Shown here piece by piece: positions 33,958-42,754 of a stretch of DNA of 64,000 bases (the first letter of the stretch is position 1; the number at the start of each line of letters is the position of its first letter). Position numbers and translations under genes: made by a program. The stretch comes from an uncultured Paracoccaceae bacterium (lineage in GTDB: Bacteria; Pseudomonadota; Alphaproteobacteria; Rhodobacterales; Rhodobacteraceae), in contig CANMIX010000015.1 of NCBI GenBank assembly GCA_947497985.1, positions 1-64,000 on the forward strand. Direction: 5' to 3'. The notes beneath the pieces are model-generated. The model made no database searches. It saw only the letters and a program-made list of their open reading frames with translations, and was not told where the DNA came from.

Positions 33958-35601
33958 ATGGTTGTATTATTGAAAGTACGGCACTTCGGTGCATTCGGGG
34001 TGTTTCACGCCGATGGTCGCAGCATCCCGCTAGGCGCAAAACACCAAGCGTTGCTTGCCTTGTTGACCACGGGCGAGGGTGGGGTGCGAACGCGTTCTTT
34101 CCTTGAAAACACCCTTTGGTGCCTGTCACAACCAGAGCAGGCTAAAGCAAGCTTGCGCACGGCTCTCTCTACGTTGAAACGTCATCTTGGCTCGGATGCG
34201 GCGAAAATTTTAGTCGCCAACCGCGAACGGGTGACATTGAAAGTCGAATATGTGGAGATTGATGAAGACCCTGCCAAAGGGGAGTTTATGGAGGGTTTTG
34301 AACTCTCACACGAAGAGCGGTTCGCCAAATGGTTGGAAAAGATGCGCGGGCAATTCCAACGCCCAAATATAGCATCGTCATCCGCAACAGGCAGTGTTTC
34401 CAAAGGCCTGCGCAATACCAAAGACAGCGTGTTGCCCACCATTGCCGTGCTCCCGTTCCAGGTGAGTAAAGATGGCGATGCGCCGATGCCGAATATCTCA
34501 TTCTTGACAGAGGACCTGACGCGTTGTCTGGCGCGGTCGCAATCCTTTAGTGTCACTTCCTTTTTGGCCGCCAAGTCATTTGAGCAGCCCCAGGCCAGCC
34601 GAACGGACGCGGGTGGTGGGGCGCAGGCGGCCTTTATGGTGGGCGGCTATGTTTCGATCAATCGGGACCATGTGACAATCGACCTGGACCTGCATGATAC
34701 GCAGCGCCAAAAACTGATTTGGTCGCGCCGCTATGAGGATGACGCCACGACCCAAGAAGCCTCTGGTGCTTTTGTGCATACCCAACGGATGGTACGGGAT
34801 ATTGCTCGTACAATTTGGGGCGATGCGATGGACACTGTGTCCTTTACTCAGGCGAATGAGTTGGAAAACCATACGTTGTTGATGTCGGCGATTGCTATGA
34901 TGCAAATGGGTCAACGGGCGATGTTTGATCAGGCCAAAGACATCCTGCGCACATTGGCGGAACGGGAAAACAATCACCCAACAGTACGCTGTTGGCAGGG
35001 GATTTGGCATGTGATGCGGTTCGAACATGGTCTGTCCGACAGTCGTGCGGCGGATATGGCAGCCGCTCGCCACCATGCGGAAGCCGCGCTTGCGGTGGAC
35101 CCGCTCTATTCTCTTGCGCACGCGTTGAATGGAATGATCGCGAGCAAGATGTCTTATAACTTTGACGCAGCCTATGCCTCGCTGGAACTGGCGTTGGAGG
35201 ACAATCCAAACGAAGCGCTGGCGCTTGGTTTGAAAGGTCTCACCTGTGCCTATCTGGACATGCCTGAACGCGCCATCGCCCTGACGGATGCGGCCGTCAC
35301 GTTATCGCCGAGCGGGCCGCAGAAGTATTACTTTGATACCATGTGTGCAGTGGCGCATTTATCTGCGGGAGCTTTTGAACGGGCAACCGAACACGCGGAA
35401 CGGGCCCTGTCTGAAAACCCAGGCTTCCCGCCAACCATTCGTGTGTTGAGCGTGGTCAATCAGATCCAGCGCATAGGCGGCAGTGGACGTGATGCGATCA
35501 AACTGCTGATGTCCAAAATGCCCGAATTCTCCTTGCGCTCTCCACGTCGCAGCTTTGGCGAATTGCCTCCGGTGCAACCGGCAGCAACTGGCATCCGGTA
35601 A
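33958..35601 (+). CDS. SARP-like regulator with TPR domain
   Basis: 547 residues. The N-terminal 100 residues look like an OmpR/SARP-type winged helix (L-G-A-K-H-Q-A-L-L-A-L-L, then A-K-A-S-L-R-T-A-L-S-T-L-K-R-H-L-G). A middle domain contains T-I-A-V-L-P-F-Q and resembles the TolB/FlgO-like or adenylate-cyclase-associated domain often found after such DNA-binding domains. The last 200 residues are tetratricopeptide repeats (A-L-A-V-D-P-L-Y-S-L-A-H-A-L-N-G, L-E-D-N-P-N-E-A-L-A-L-G). No membrane segment is visible, unlike CadC-type proteins. It precedes the glucosylglycerate phosphorylase gene by 182 bases, but no direct link is shown. Confidence 0.7.
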   Translation: MVVLLKVRHFGAFGVFHADGRSIPLGAKHQALLALLTTGEGGVRTRSFLENTLWCLSQPEQAKASLRTALSTLKRHLGSDAAKILVANRERVTLKVEYVEIDEDPAKGEFMEGFELSHEERFAKWLEKMRGQFQRPNIASSSATGSVSKGLRNTKDSVLPTIAVLPFQVSKDGDAPMPNISFLTEDLTRCLARSQSFSVTSFLAAKSFEQPQASRTDAGGGAQAAFMVGGYVSINRDHVTIDLDLHDTQRQKLIWSRRYEDDATTQEASGAFVHTQRMVRDIARTIWGDAMDTVSFTQANELENHTLLMSAIAMMQMGQRAMFDQAKDILRTLAERENNHPTVRCWQGIWHVMRFEHGLSDSRAADMAAARHHAEAALAVDPLYSLAHALNGMIASKMSYNFDAAYASLELALEDNPNEALALGLKGLTCAYLDMPERAIALTDAAVTLSPSGPQKYYFDTMCAVAHLSAGAFERATEHAERALSENPGFPPTIRVLSVVNQIQRIGGSGRDAIKLLMSKMPEFSLRSPRRSFGELPPVQPAATGIR

Positions 35602-35783
35602 AACCTGCGTCGGCGGCAGGTGAATGCCGTCAATAAGTCCGATTACAGATTGGTCGCATCCCCTGTATTCTGCATGGGGTGCGCTCTTTTTCGTGTGGAA
35701 TAGGTGCATCCGGTTGACAGCCCCCCGAAAGGGCCAAACACTGAACACACGAAATCAACTATCTGAACTGAAAATAGGCCGCC

Positions 35784-37535
35784 GTGTCCCCCTCCAGTCT
35801 TACTTTGTCTCGCCGTCTCTGTGACCTTTTGGGTCAGGTTTATCCCGAACATGATATCGAAGCGATCTCTGAACAGATCATCGACGCTTTTTGGCCGAAC
35901 GGAACCCATCGTCGCAAGCAGGGGCGAAAACCGGGCAACAATCTGTGGTCCGAAAAAGACAGCGTTCTTATCACCTATGGCAACTCGATTGTCGACAAGG
36001 CGCATAAACCGCTGGATGTGCTGCATGATTTCCTGAAACGGCATCTGCAAGACGTGATCGGTGGTGTGCATATCCTGCCGTTCTTCCCGTTCACCTCGGA
36101 CGATGGTTTTGCGGTGACAGATTATCGTGCTGTGAATCCGCAACTGGGGGATTGGCCGGACATTCAACGGATTGCCGATGACTTTCCGTTGATGTCCGAT
36201 CTGGTACTGAACCACATGTCCAGCCAAAGTCCGTGGTTTAACAATTACCTGCAGGGGAAATCGCCCCATGATCAGTTCTTCTTTGAGGCCTCGCCTGAGG
36301 ATGATCTAAGTGAGGTTGTTCGCCCGCGCACCACGCCTTTGCTGCGCGAGGTTGAGACCAGTGCAGGTTCGCGCCATGTCTGGTGCACCTTTAGCCACGA
36401 CCAGATCGATCTGAATTTTGCCAACCCCGAAGTGTTGCTGGAAATGTTGCGGATCATCCGCATGCATATCGACAATGGCGTGCGGATCCTGCGGCTAGAT
36501 GCGGTGGCGTTTCTGTGGAAGGAGGTCGGAAGCCCCAGCATTCACCTGCCACAGACCCATGCCATTGTGCAGCTGATGCGCCTGCTCTGTGACTACACGC
36601 AGGAAACGGTCGTGCTGTTGACCGAAACCAATGTGCCCCGGACTGAAAACCTTAGCTATTTTGGCAATCGCAACGAGGCGCATGCGGTCTATAACTTCCC
36701 GCTGCCGCCTTTGATCCTGCACGCGATGCAGTCGGGCTCGGTCGAATACTTGTTGCGCTGGCAGTCGGCCATGCCTCCGGCGCAGTTGGGCTGCGCATAT
36801 TTGAACTTTACCGCCAGTCACGATGGCATTGGCATGCGTCCCGCTGAAGGGGTGCTGCCCCCAGATGAAAAAGAGCGCATGATCGAAACGGTGCGCAGCA
36901 TTGGTGGCTTGGTCTCTATGCGGGCGTTGCCCGGGGGCGGCGAGGAACCCTATGAGCTGAACTGCAGTTTCTTTGAGGCGATGGGTGCGACGTTCAAAGG
37001 CAAGGATGCCTATCATCTGGCGCGCTTTATCTCGTCCCAGACCATTGTGATGTCGCTCGAAGGGATACCGGCCTTTTACATCCACTCGCTGCTGGCGACG
37101 CCAAACGACCACGACGCAGTCGAGCGGCGCGGTATGAACCGGGCCATCAACCGCCATCGCTGGGACTATGCGGAACTGAATGCGCGATTAGCGGATCCGG
37201 GATCAAACCAGTCGCTTGTTATGGCTGAATTGTCCCGCCGTCTGCGCATTCGCCGCGAACAGCCAGCTTTCCATCCCAACGCCACCCAGTTCACCTTGCG
37301 TTTGGATGATCGTGTCTTTGGCCTGTGGCGCCAAAGTCTGGACCGGGATCAGTCGATCTTTGCCTTGCACAATGTCTCGGATGAAACCGTGGGCATCAGC
37401 CCGATGGCGGTCAATCTGATCGAAGGGGACGACTGGATGGATCTGCTCACCGGTGAGGTGATTTTCCCCACCGGCGAAGATATCGTCATGGCACCGTATC
37501 AGTGCCGTTGGATCACGAACCGGAAGGCGAGCTGA
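35784..37535 (+). CDS. GH13 sucrose-phosphorylase-family enzyme, probable glucosylglycerate phosphorylase
   Basis: 583 residues, GTG start. GH13 subfamily 18 features: nucleophile Asp in V-R-I-L-R-L-D-A-V-A-F-L, acid/base Glu in V-V-L-L-T-E-T-N-V and the third Asp in F-T-A-S-H-D-G-I-G. The N-terminal 60-residue extension and overall length suit the glucosylglycerate/glucosylglycerol phosphorylase branch more than plain sucrose phosphorylases (about 490-500 residues). The genes facing it make glucosylglycerate, which supports 2-O-alpha-glucosyl-D-glycerate as substrate, cleaved by phosphate to glucose 1-phosphate and glycerate. Its 3' end overlaps the convergent synthase gene by 23 bases. Confidence 0.75.
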   Translation: MSPSSLTLSRRLCDLLGQVYPEHDIEAISEQIIDAFWPNGTHRRKQGRKPGNNLWSEKDSVLITYGNSIVDKAHKPLDVLHDFLKRHLQDVIGGVHILPFFPFTSDDGFAVTDYRAVNPQLGDWPDIQRIADDFPLMSDLVLNHMSSQSPWFNNYLQGKSPHDQFFFEASPEDDLSEVVRPRTTPLLREVETSAGSRHVWCTFSHDQIDLNFANPEVLLEMLRIIRMHIDNGVRILRLDAVAFLWKEVGSPSIHLPQTHAIVQLMRLLCDYTQETVVLLTETNVPRTENLSYFGNRNEAHAVYNFPLPPLILHAMQSGSVEYLLRWQSAMPPAQLGCAYLNFTASHDGIGMRPAEGVLPPDEKERMIETVRSIGGLVSMRALPGGGEEPYELNCSFFEAMGATFKGKDAYHLARFISSQTIVMSLEGIPAFYIHSLLATPNDHDAVERRGMNRAINRHRWDYAELNARLADPGSNQSLVMAELSRRLRIRREQPAFHPNATQFTLRLDDRVFGLWRQSLDRDQSIFALHNVSDETVGISPMAVNLIEGDDWMDLLTGEVIFPTGEDIVMAPYQCRWITNRKAS

Positions 37536-38748
37536 ACTCTGTCAGATCGTCTGACACGGCCCGGTGCATATCTGGCAGAAAGCTCATATCTGCCGAATGC
37601 ACCCGGTTCCAGGTTGGAATAAACGGTGTTTCATGGGGGTTTTCCAGGAACACCTGACCGGCGACCAAGATGTTTTCGGCAAAGAGTTCGATCGACTTCT
37701 CTTCCTTGTGTCGGTCAAGCTCTAGCCCATTCATCTTGGCGTCATTGTAATAACCTTCCAGCAGATCCAGTGCAGAACGGTAATACGTCGCTTTCAGCGT
37801 GCGGAAGATATTGGGCGTAAACACAGTGCCATCAGCGGCCAATTTGCGGAACAGGGCCTTGCAGATGTCTACGGACATCCGGCTCAGCCCTTGGTTTGCA
37901 TCCTCTGGTGACAGGTCCTGGTGTTTGTGATCATAGGCATCGGAAATCTCAACCTGACAGACCGATTTTGGTGCTAGATTGCGCCAAGCCTCTGACAGAA
38001 CACCAATTTCCAGACCCCAGTCGGATGGGATGCGCAGGTCAGGCAGGATTGGGGTCCGCATGGCAAATTCGCCAGACAGCGGATATCGGAAGCTGCGCAG
38101 ATAATCGATGTAATCGCGGTCGCCGATCACCCGTTTCAACGCAATCAGCAGCGGGCTGACTAAGAGGCGCGTCACACGTCCGTTCAGCTTCCCGTCGCCG
38201 ACACGCGGGTAATACCCTTTGGACATTTGATAGGGAAAGGCTGGGTTCACAACAGGATAGATCAGGCGCGCCAACATTTCGCGGTCATAGGTGACGATGT
38301 CACAATCGTGGATCGCCATAATGGAACTGTCAGCGCAGGCAATCAGATACCCAATGCAGGACCAGACGTTTTTCCCTTTGCCTGGCTCTTGTGGTCCAAG
38401 GCCAAGCTCCGCCAAGCGAGATTGCAACGCCAACATGCGGGGGCTGTCGTTCCAGATCACCACATGTTCCTGCGGCAAGCGCGCAAAGAATTTCCGGGCC
38501 TTGCGATATTGTTCTTCGTCTGCGCGATCAAGGCCGATGATAATCCGGTGCAAATACGGCACCTGCGCCAATTCATCCAGAATGTTGGACAGGGCAGGCC
38601 CTTCCAGCTCTGAATAAAGGCACGGCAGGATCAGCGACACTTTGCGCGACTGCGCGATGACCGAGATTTCATGGTCCAGACTGCCCAATGGACGCTGCCG
38701 CAGATTGTGCAGGGTGGTAATATTGCCGTTTTGGTGAAAGTCAGCCAT
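37513..38748 (-). CDS. gpgS: Glucosyl-3-phosphoglycerate synthase (GpgS-like, GT81)
   Basis: 411 residues, cytoplasmic. GT-A fold features: V-S-L-I-L-P-C-L at about residue 37, and a metal-binding D-C-D in M-A-I-H-D-C-D-I-V. It also has the G-K-G-K-N-V-W region of GpgS/MpgS-like synthases. It joins UDP/NDP-glucose and 3-phosphoglycerate. Its ATG overlaps the stop of the phosphatase gene by eight bases, giving the two-step glucosylglycerate pathway in one transcript. Mannosyl-3-phosphoglycerate synthase is the alternative; the facing glucosyl phosphorylase favours glucose. Confidence 0.8.
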   Translation of the reverse strand: MADFHQNGNITTLHNLRQRPLGSLDHEISVIAQSRKVSLILPCLYSELEGPALSNILDELAQVPYLHRIIIGLDRADEEQYRKARKFFARLPQEHVVIWNDSPRMLALQSRLAELGLGPQEPGKGKNVWSCIGYLIACADSSIMAIHDCDIVTYDREMLARLIYPVVNPAFPYQMSKGYYPRVGDGKLNGRVTRLLVSPLLIALKRVIGDRDYIDYLRSFRYPLSGEFAMRTPILPDLRIPSDWGLEIGVLSEAWRNLAPKSVCQVEISDAYDHKHQDLSPEDANQGLSRMSVDICKALFRKLAADGTVFTPNIFRTLKATYYRSALDLLEGYYNDAKMNGLELDRHKEEKSIELFAENILVAGQVFLENPHETPFIPTWNRVHSADMSFLPDMHRAVSDDLTEFSSPSGS

Positions 38749-39529
38749 GTGCCGTTGTGCCTTTGGTCAAGTTCAGGTCGTTCAGAAGTGTGAGGATTGC
38801 GGAGTTCCAGCCCAAGGGGCCGTGCTCTGTCGTGCGGATAAGATTTGATTGTGTATCAAGCTGCGGCATTGGCGGGGCCGATGGGTTTGCCACCAGCACG
38901 CCGTGATCGGCCGCGGCCAGCATTTCCATATCATTGGGGGCATCGCCAAGGGCGATGGTGGTGTCGGGCGCCAATTGTGTGACAACTTCGACCATGGCAT
39001 CGGCCTTGGTGCGACCAAATGAGAGCGTCAGAAAACGTCCGCCTTGCCGGGCGTGAATGCCCAGTTCTGCGGCCGCTGCCAAGAAAAGTTGGAGCTCTTC
39101 GTCTGAGCCACGCCACAGTCCGGGTTCGCTGAAGCAACGTTGGCGGGCGTTGTGGGCATCTTGCAATTCCAGACCGGTCACATCGGCCACATCCTGATCG
39201 GTCATGTCGCCAAATCCATCAAAGCCCGCAGGCAGTGATGTGACGAGGTTCCGCAAGCGGTCATAGGCAGAGGTATCAAATGCGCCGCTCTCGCTGGCCC
39301 AGATGACACCAGCGCCGTTTTCGACAATGGCGGGCCATCGGTTGAGGCCCATTTCAGATTGAAGTTTCTGGATTTCCACGGCCGTTTTGCTGCTGGCCAG
39401 GACGACACCTGCGCCACAATCGTTCAGGGCATCCAGCGCGGGTTGTGCGGCCTCCCAGCGATATGTCTGGTGATCCAAAAGGGTGCCGTCTAGGTCTGAA
39501 AAAACCAACAGGGGAAGTGCGCTCGTCAT
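38741..39529 (-). CDS. Glucosyl/mannosyl-3-phosphoglycerate phosphatase (HAD family)
   Basis: 262 residues from the ATG at 39529 (GGTGAC just upstream); a 12-codon upstream extension has no good ribosome binding site. HAD motif I is F-S-D-L-D-G-T-L-L-D, motif II V-V-L-A-S-S-K-T, and the late motif G-D-A-P-N-D-M-E-M-L. The E-N-G-A-G-V-I segment is typical of the MpgP/YedP subgroup of Cof-type phosphatases. It removes the phosphate made by the coupled GpgS-like synthase to give the compatible solute glucosylglycerate. Confidence 0.82.
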   Translation of the reverse strand: MTSALPLLVFSDLDGTLLDHQTYRWEAAQPALDALNDCGAGVVLASSKTAVEIQKLQSEMGLNRWPAIVENGAGVIWASESGAFDTSAYDRLRNLVTSLPAGFDGFGDMTDQDVADVTGLELQDAHNARQRCFSEPGLWRGSDEELQLFLAAAAELGIHARQGGRFLTLSFGRTKADAMVEVVTQLAPDTTIALGDAPNDMEMLAAADHGVLVANPSAPPMPQLDTQSNLIRTTEHGPLGWNSAILTLLNDLNLTKGTTAHG

Positions 39530-39826
39530 AACGTCACCGTAACAAGGCGTGAGAAGAGTGGCCATCCTTGAGGTAGGAAAGCGACATCGAAAGTCTTGTT
39601 GGCGCGCTTATTTTTTAGGCGCATAAGGATGCACGGCCAATCGCATGCTTCGAATTTACCCAGAGATCGTGAAGGCTCTGCGACAAAACTCAGTCAAAAA
39701 GCGGCGCTAACCTGAGCATTCGACGTAAAATCACGCGGAAAAATCACGCATTTCGGTTTTTGAGGCGGTTTTGAGGTGTCTCGATTTTGACAGAATCCAC
39801 CGCGCAGCAGCTACTGGCATGGCAGG
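39530..39826. other. Divergent promoter region gpgP - guanidine operon
   Basis: About 300 bases upstream of the riboswitch, between divergent genes. I see no coding frame. It must hold the promoter of the gpgP-gpgS pair (left) and of the guanidine operon (right). Repeated short TTTTTGAGGCGG-like stretches around 39756-39775 are the only visible pattern. Confidence 0.5.
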
Positions 39827-39936
39827 GCGCTTAGGGTTCCGTTGTCGTGAAAGCGACAAGTCTGGTCCGAGAAGTGCCACCGACGCGGCAAATTCCGTGT
39901 CGGCACACGGCGGGCCAAAATCCCGGGAGAGTACTG
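39827..39936 (+). promoter_or_regulatory. Guanidine-I (ykkC) riboswitch
   Basis: The conserved core of the guanidine-I aptamer is present in order: TTAGGGTTCCG (39831-39841), a hairpin TGTCG-TGAAAG-CGACA (39843-39858), GTCTGGTCCGAGA (39860-39872), a variable stem GTG-CCGAC-CGG/CCG-GTCGG-CAC (39874-39906), ACACGGCGGG (39905-39914) and AAAATCCCGGGAGA (39917-39930). These blocks match the family signature base for base or nearly so. It lies about 90 bases upstream of the ABC binding-protein gene on the same strand. Guanidine binding should turn on the transporter-hydrolase operon. Confidence 0.93.
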
Positions 39937-39965
39937 CGCTGGTTTTGACCGCGCCCTATCTCTTT

Positions 39966-40009
39966 GTTCCGCCAGCGGCCCGAAAACCATCAAAAAATAT
40001 CGGCGGGAC
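39966..40009 (+). promoter_or_regulatory. Candidate expression platform of the guanidine riboswitch
   Basis: GTTCCGCC (39966-39973) can pair with GGCGGGAC (40002-40009), just upstream of the GGGG ribosome binding site at 40018-40021. Inside the loop, GGCCCG (39977-39982) is complementary to the aptamer core CGGGCC (39911-39916). The two pairings are mutually compatible with a switch. There is no clear U-tract, so control at translation or by Rho is as likely as intrinsic termination. Confidence 0.45.
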
Positions 40010-40027
40010 GCGACAACGGGGAAAGTC

Positions 40028-41098
40028 ATGACCAACAAGACTAAGTTTCTGTCAGCAACCGCATTGGCATTGGGTGTACTTGCGGGTGCCGTCTCACCAC
40101 TGGCCGCCGAAGAAAAAACCGACTTTAAACTCGCCTGGTCGATCTATGTTGGCTGGATGCCATGGGGATATCTAGAAGACAGCGGCATCATGGACAAATG
40201 GGCCGACAAATACGGCATCGACGTCGAGATCGTGCAGATCAATGACTATGTTGAATCGATCAATCAATACACAGCCGGCGCCTTTGATGGTGTTTCAGCC
40301 ACCAATATGGACACGCTTTCGATCCCATCAGGCGGCGGCGTGGATACAACTGCGCTGATCATCGGCGATTATTCCAATGGCAACGACGCTGTGATCCTCA
40401 AAGGTGAAGGTACGCTGGCAGATCTCAAAGGGGCGCCCGTGAACCTGGTGGAGCTGTCCGTGTCGCATTATCTGCTGGCACGCGGTCTGGACACGGTGGG
40501 TCTGAAAGAGGCTGATCTGGATGGGGTTATCAACACTTCAGACGCGGATATGATTGCAGCCTATGCAACGTCGGACGTGAAATCCGTTGTGACCTGGAAC
40601 CCGCTGGTGTCTGAAATCACGGGTTCAAACCCGGATGCGACCGTGTTGTTCGACAGCTCCAAAATTCCTGGCGAAATCCTCGACCTGATGGTGGTGAACA
40701 CCGAAACGCTTGCTGACAACCCGGCCTTTGGCAAAGCCGTTGCGGGCGCATGGTACGAAGTCATGGGCCTGATGGCCGCAGGCGACGAAGCCACGTTGAC
40801 CGCAATGGCCGAAGCCTCTGGCACCGATCTTGCGGGTTACAAAGCGCAGCTGGCCGCGACCGAGATGTTCTTTGACCCCGCAGATGCGGTTGCACAGGCA
40901 AGCTCCTCTGCTTTGCCCACGACCATGACCAATGTTGCTGAGTTCCTGTTTGACAAGGGGATCCTGGGTGAAGGCGCGCCAAGCGCAGATTTCGTGGGTG
41001 TTGAATACCCGGATGGATCCGTCACCGGTGATGCGGGCAATGTGAAGTTCCGTTTCGACGCGACGTATATGCAGATGGCGGCTGACGGCGCTCTCTGA
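40028..41098 (+). CDS. Guanidine ABC transporter solute-binding protein (NitT/TauT-like)
   Basis: 356 residues, ATG at 40028 with GGGG six bases upstream. Residues 1-27 are a signal peptide (V-S-P-L-A-A-E-E). The mature part is a NitT/TauT/SsuA-type binding protein (F-K-L-A-W-S-I-Y-V-G-W-M-P-W-G-Y, S-V-S-H-Y-L-L-A-R-G-L, T-W-N-P-L-V-S-E-I). Homologues are often annotated as urea or nitrate/taurine binders. Being the first gene after a guanidine-I riboswitch and co-operonic with a ureohydrolase, guanidine is the most likely ligand. Acts in the periplasm. The three-gene ABC set recalls the sll1080-1082 transporter next to cyanobacterial guanidine hydrolase. Confidence 0.85.
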   Translation: MTNKTKFLSATALALGVLAGAVSPLAAEEKTDFKLAWSIYVGWMPWGYLEDSGIMDKWADKYGIDVEIVQINDYVESINQYTAGAFDGVSATNMDTLSIPSGGGVDTTALIIGDYSNGNDAVILKGEGTLADLKGAPVNLVELSVSHYLLARGLDTVGLKEADLDGVINTSDADMIAAYATSDVKSVVTWNPLVSEITGSNPDATVLFDSSKIPGEILDLMVVNTETLADNPAFGKAVAGAWYEVMGLMAAGDEATLTAMAEASGTDLAGYKAQLAATEMFFDPADAVAQASSSALPTTMTNVAEFLFDKGILGEGAPSADFVGVEYPDGSVTGDAGNVKFRFDATYMQMAADGAL

Positions 41099-41103
41099 TC
41101 TTC

Positions 41104-41146
41104 GCGTGAGGGTCGCGAACGGCGCGGCCCTTCCTCCCACTCACGC
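41104..41146 (+). other. Intercistronic hairpin after the guanidine binding-protein gene
   Basis: Outer arms GCGTGAG (41104-41110) and CTCACGC (41140-41146) enclose inner arms GGTCGCG (41111-41117) and CGCGGCC (41123-41129, one G-U pair). No U-tract follows. It starts six bases after the binding-protein stop codon and precedes the permease start by 25 bases. Confidence 0.65.
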
Positions 41147-41171
41147 AACATCAACGCGCGGAGTTTTTACC

Positions 41172-41984
41172 ATGCGATTAATGAACCATTTCCCGGGCCG
41201 ACCCGGGGCGGTAGCGCTGGCAATGCTGCCATTTGTGCTGGTCTTGGCGGCCTACGCCATTGGGTCCGACATCCGTCTAACGGCCAATCCGGCGGACAAG
41301 CTGTTGCCAGCACCGGGCACCATCTGGGACACGGCCATTCGGTTGTTCACCGAACCTGACCGGCGCAGCCAGGAGATCCTGCTGTGGAAAGACACATTTG
41401 CCAGCCTCGCGCGGCTGTTGGGCGGTGTCGCTATCTCGGCCCTGATTGCCATGATCATCGGCATGGCCATTGGCATTCTGCCCTATGCCCGCAGCGGCCT
41501 TTCCGGCTTTGTTGCTGTGTTGTCCATGGTGCCGCCGCTGGCGTTGTTGCCGATCTTGTTCATTGTCTTTGGCCTAGGGGAAGTGTCCAAAATCGTCTTG
41601 ATTGTGATCGGCATCACCCCCTTCATGACGCGGGATTTGTCGCAGCGGGTGCTCGACATTCCGCGTGAGCAATTCGTCAAAGCGCAGACATTGGGGGCCT
41701 CGACCTGGGTTGTGGCGTTGAATGTTGTGCTGCCGCAGCTTCTGCCGCGCTTGATATCCAACGTGCGCCTGTCGCTCGGATCGGCCTGGTTGTTCCTGAT
41801 CGCCGCAGAAGCTGTCGCATCCAACGTCGGCCTTGGCTACCGGATCTTTCTGGTGCGCCGCTATTTGGCGATGGATGTGATCCTCACCTACGTCATCTGG
41901 ATCACGCTTCTGGCCTTTGTGGTTGACTGGCTGCTGAAAACCCTGTCGCGCAAAGCATTCCCATGGATGGAGGCAGGCCTATGA
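41172..41984 (+). CDS. Guanidine ABC transporter permease
   Basis: 270 residues from the ATG at 41172 (GGAG nine bases upstream); upstream codons to 41106 overlap the intercistronic hairpin. About six membrane helices. The ATPase-contact loop is in the family position (R-E-Q-F-V-K-A-Q-T-L-G-A-S-T-W-V-V-A-L-N). It belongs to the NitT/TauT permease family. The stop overlaps the ATPase start (ATGA). Confidence 0.88.
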   Translation: MRLMNHFPGRPGAVALAMLPFVLVLAAYAIGSDIRLTANPADKLLPAPGTIWDTAIRLFTEPDRRSQEILLWKDTFASLARLLGGVAISALIAMIIGMAIGILPYARSGLSGFVAVLSMVPPLALLPILFIVFGLGEVSKIVLIVIGITPFMTRDLSQRVLDIPREQFVKAQTLGASTWVVALNVVLPQLLPRLISNVRLSLGSAWLFLIAAEAVASNVGLGYRIFLVRRYLAMDVILTYVIWITLLAFVVDWLLKTLSRKAFPWMEAGL

Positions 41985-42754
41985 GTTTCGTCGAAGTTTC
42001 AAACGTTTGGCAGGCCTACGGTGATCGGTCGATTTTGGAGCGTGTCAATGTCACCATCGACGAGGGAGAGTTCATCTCAATCGTTGGGGCCTCGGGCTGT
42101 GGCAAATCCACCTTTCTGCGGATGCTCTTGGCGGAAGAGACGCCCAAGAAAGGCACCATTCGTATCGACGGCGGTGAACCCGCGGTGGAGCCGAACCCCG
42201 AACGCGGCGTTGTGTTTCAGCGGTATTCGGTTTTTCCCCATCTTACGGTTCGCGAAAACCTGGTCGCGGGTGAGGGGTTTGCCACCTTTTGGGGGCGTCT
42301 GTTTGGCGCTCAACGGCGCGCCGCAGTGGAGCGTGCGGATGAGATGCTTGAACGGATTGGCCTGAACCATGTGGCCGACCAATTTCCCGCGTCGCTGTCG
42401 GGTGGCATGCAGCAACGGCTTGCCATTGGGCAGGCGCTGACCGCAAAGCCACGTGTTTTGTTGCTGGATGAACCCTTTGGCGCGCTGGATCCGGGCACCC
42501 GGCTCAGAATGCACGCGTTTCTGCAAGAGCTGCGCGCCGAGACAAATATGACCGTCTTTATGGTCACTCATGATCTTGAAGAAGGTTTCAAGCTGGGTGA
42601 CCGCTGTCTGGTCTTTGATAAGCCCCGTTGGGATCCCCATGATCCTGGCCGCTATGGGGCAACCATCACCTATGATTTTGATGCCCGTAACAACGGCATC
42701 CCGTTTCAAACCACCAAGGAGACTGAAAATGTTGTTCACGCAGCGACTGCATAA
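41981..42754 (+). CDS. Guanidine ABC transporter ATP-binding protein
   Basis: 257 residues from the ATG at 41981. Walker A G-A-S-G-C-G-K-S-T, signature L-S-G-G-M-Q-Q-R-L-A-I-G, Walker B V-L-L-L-D-E-P-F-G-A-L-D, and the H-loop T-H-D-L-E-E-G. An extra tail of about 40 residues (D-P-G-R-Y-G-A-T-I-T-Y-D-F) follows the ATPase core. The last 26 bases overlap the start of the ureohydrolase gene, tying translation of transporter and enzyme. Confidence 0.9.
   Translation: MSFVEVSNVWQAYGDRSILERVNVTIDEGEFISIVGASGCGKSTFLRMLLAEETPKKGTIRIDGGEPAVEPNPERGVVFQRYSVFPHLTVRENLVAGEGFATFWGRLFGAQRRAAVERADEMLERIGLNHVADQFPASLSGGMQQRLAIGQALTAKPRVLLLDEPFGALDPGTRLRMHAFLQELRAETNMTVFMVTHDLEEGFKLGDRCLVFDKPRWDPHDPGRYGATITYDFDARNNGIPFQTTKETENVVHAATA

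Noticed and set aside
33958-35601. CadC-type membrane-bound regulator
   Set aside because: No transmembrane helix is visible between the DNA-binding and TPR parts.
35643-36269. 208-codon open frame on the minus strand
   Set aside because: It is antisense to the start of the GH13 phosphorylase gene; no domain or ribosome binding site.
40028-42754. Reading the ABC transporter as a nitrate, taurine or urea importer
   Set aside because: Family resemblance alone would allow it, but the guanidine-I riboswitch and coupled ureohydrolase make guanidine the better choice.
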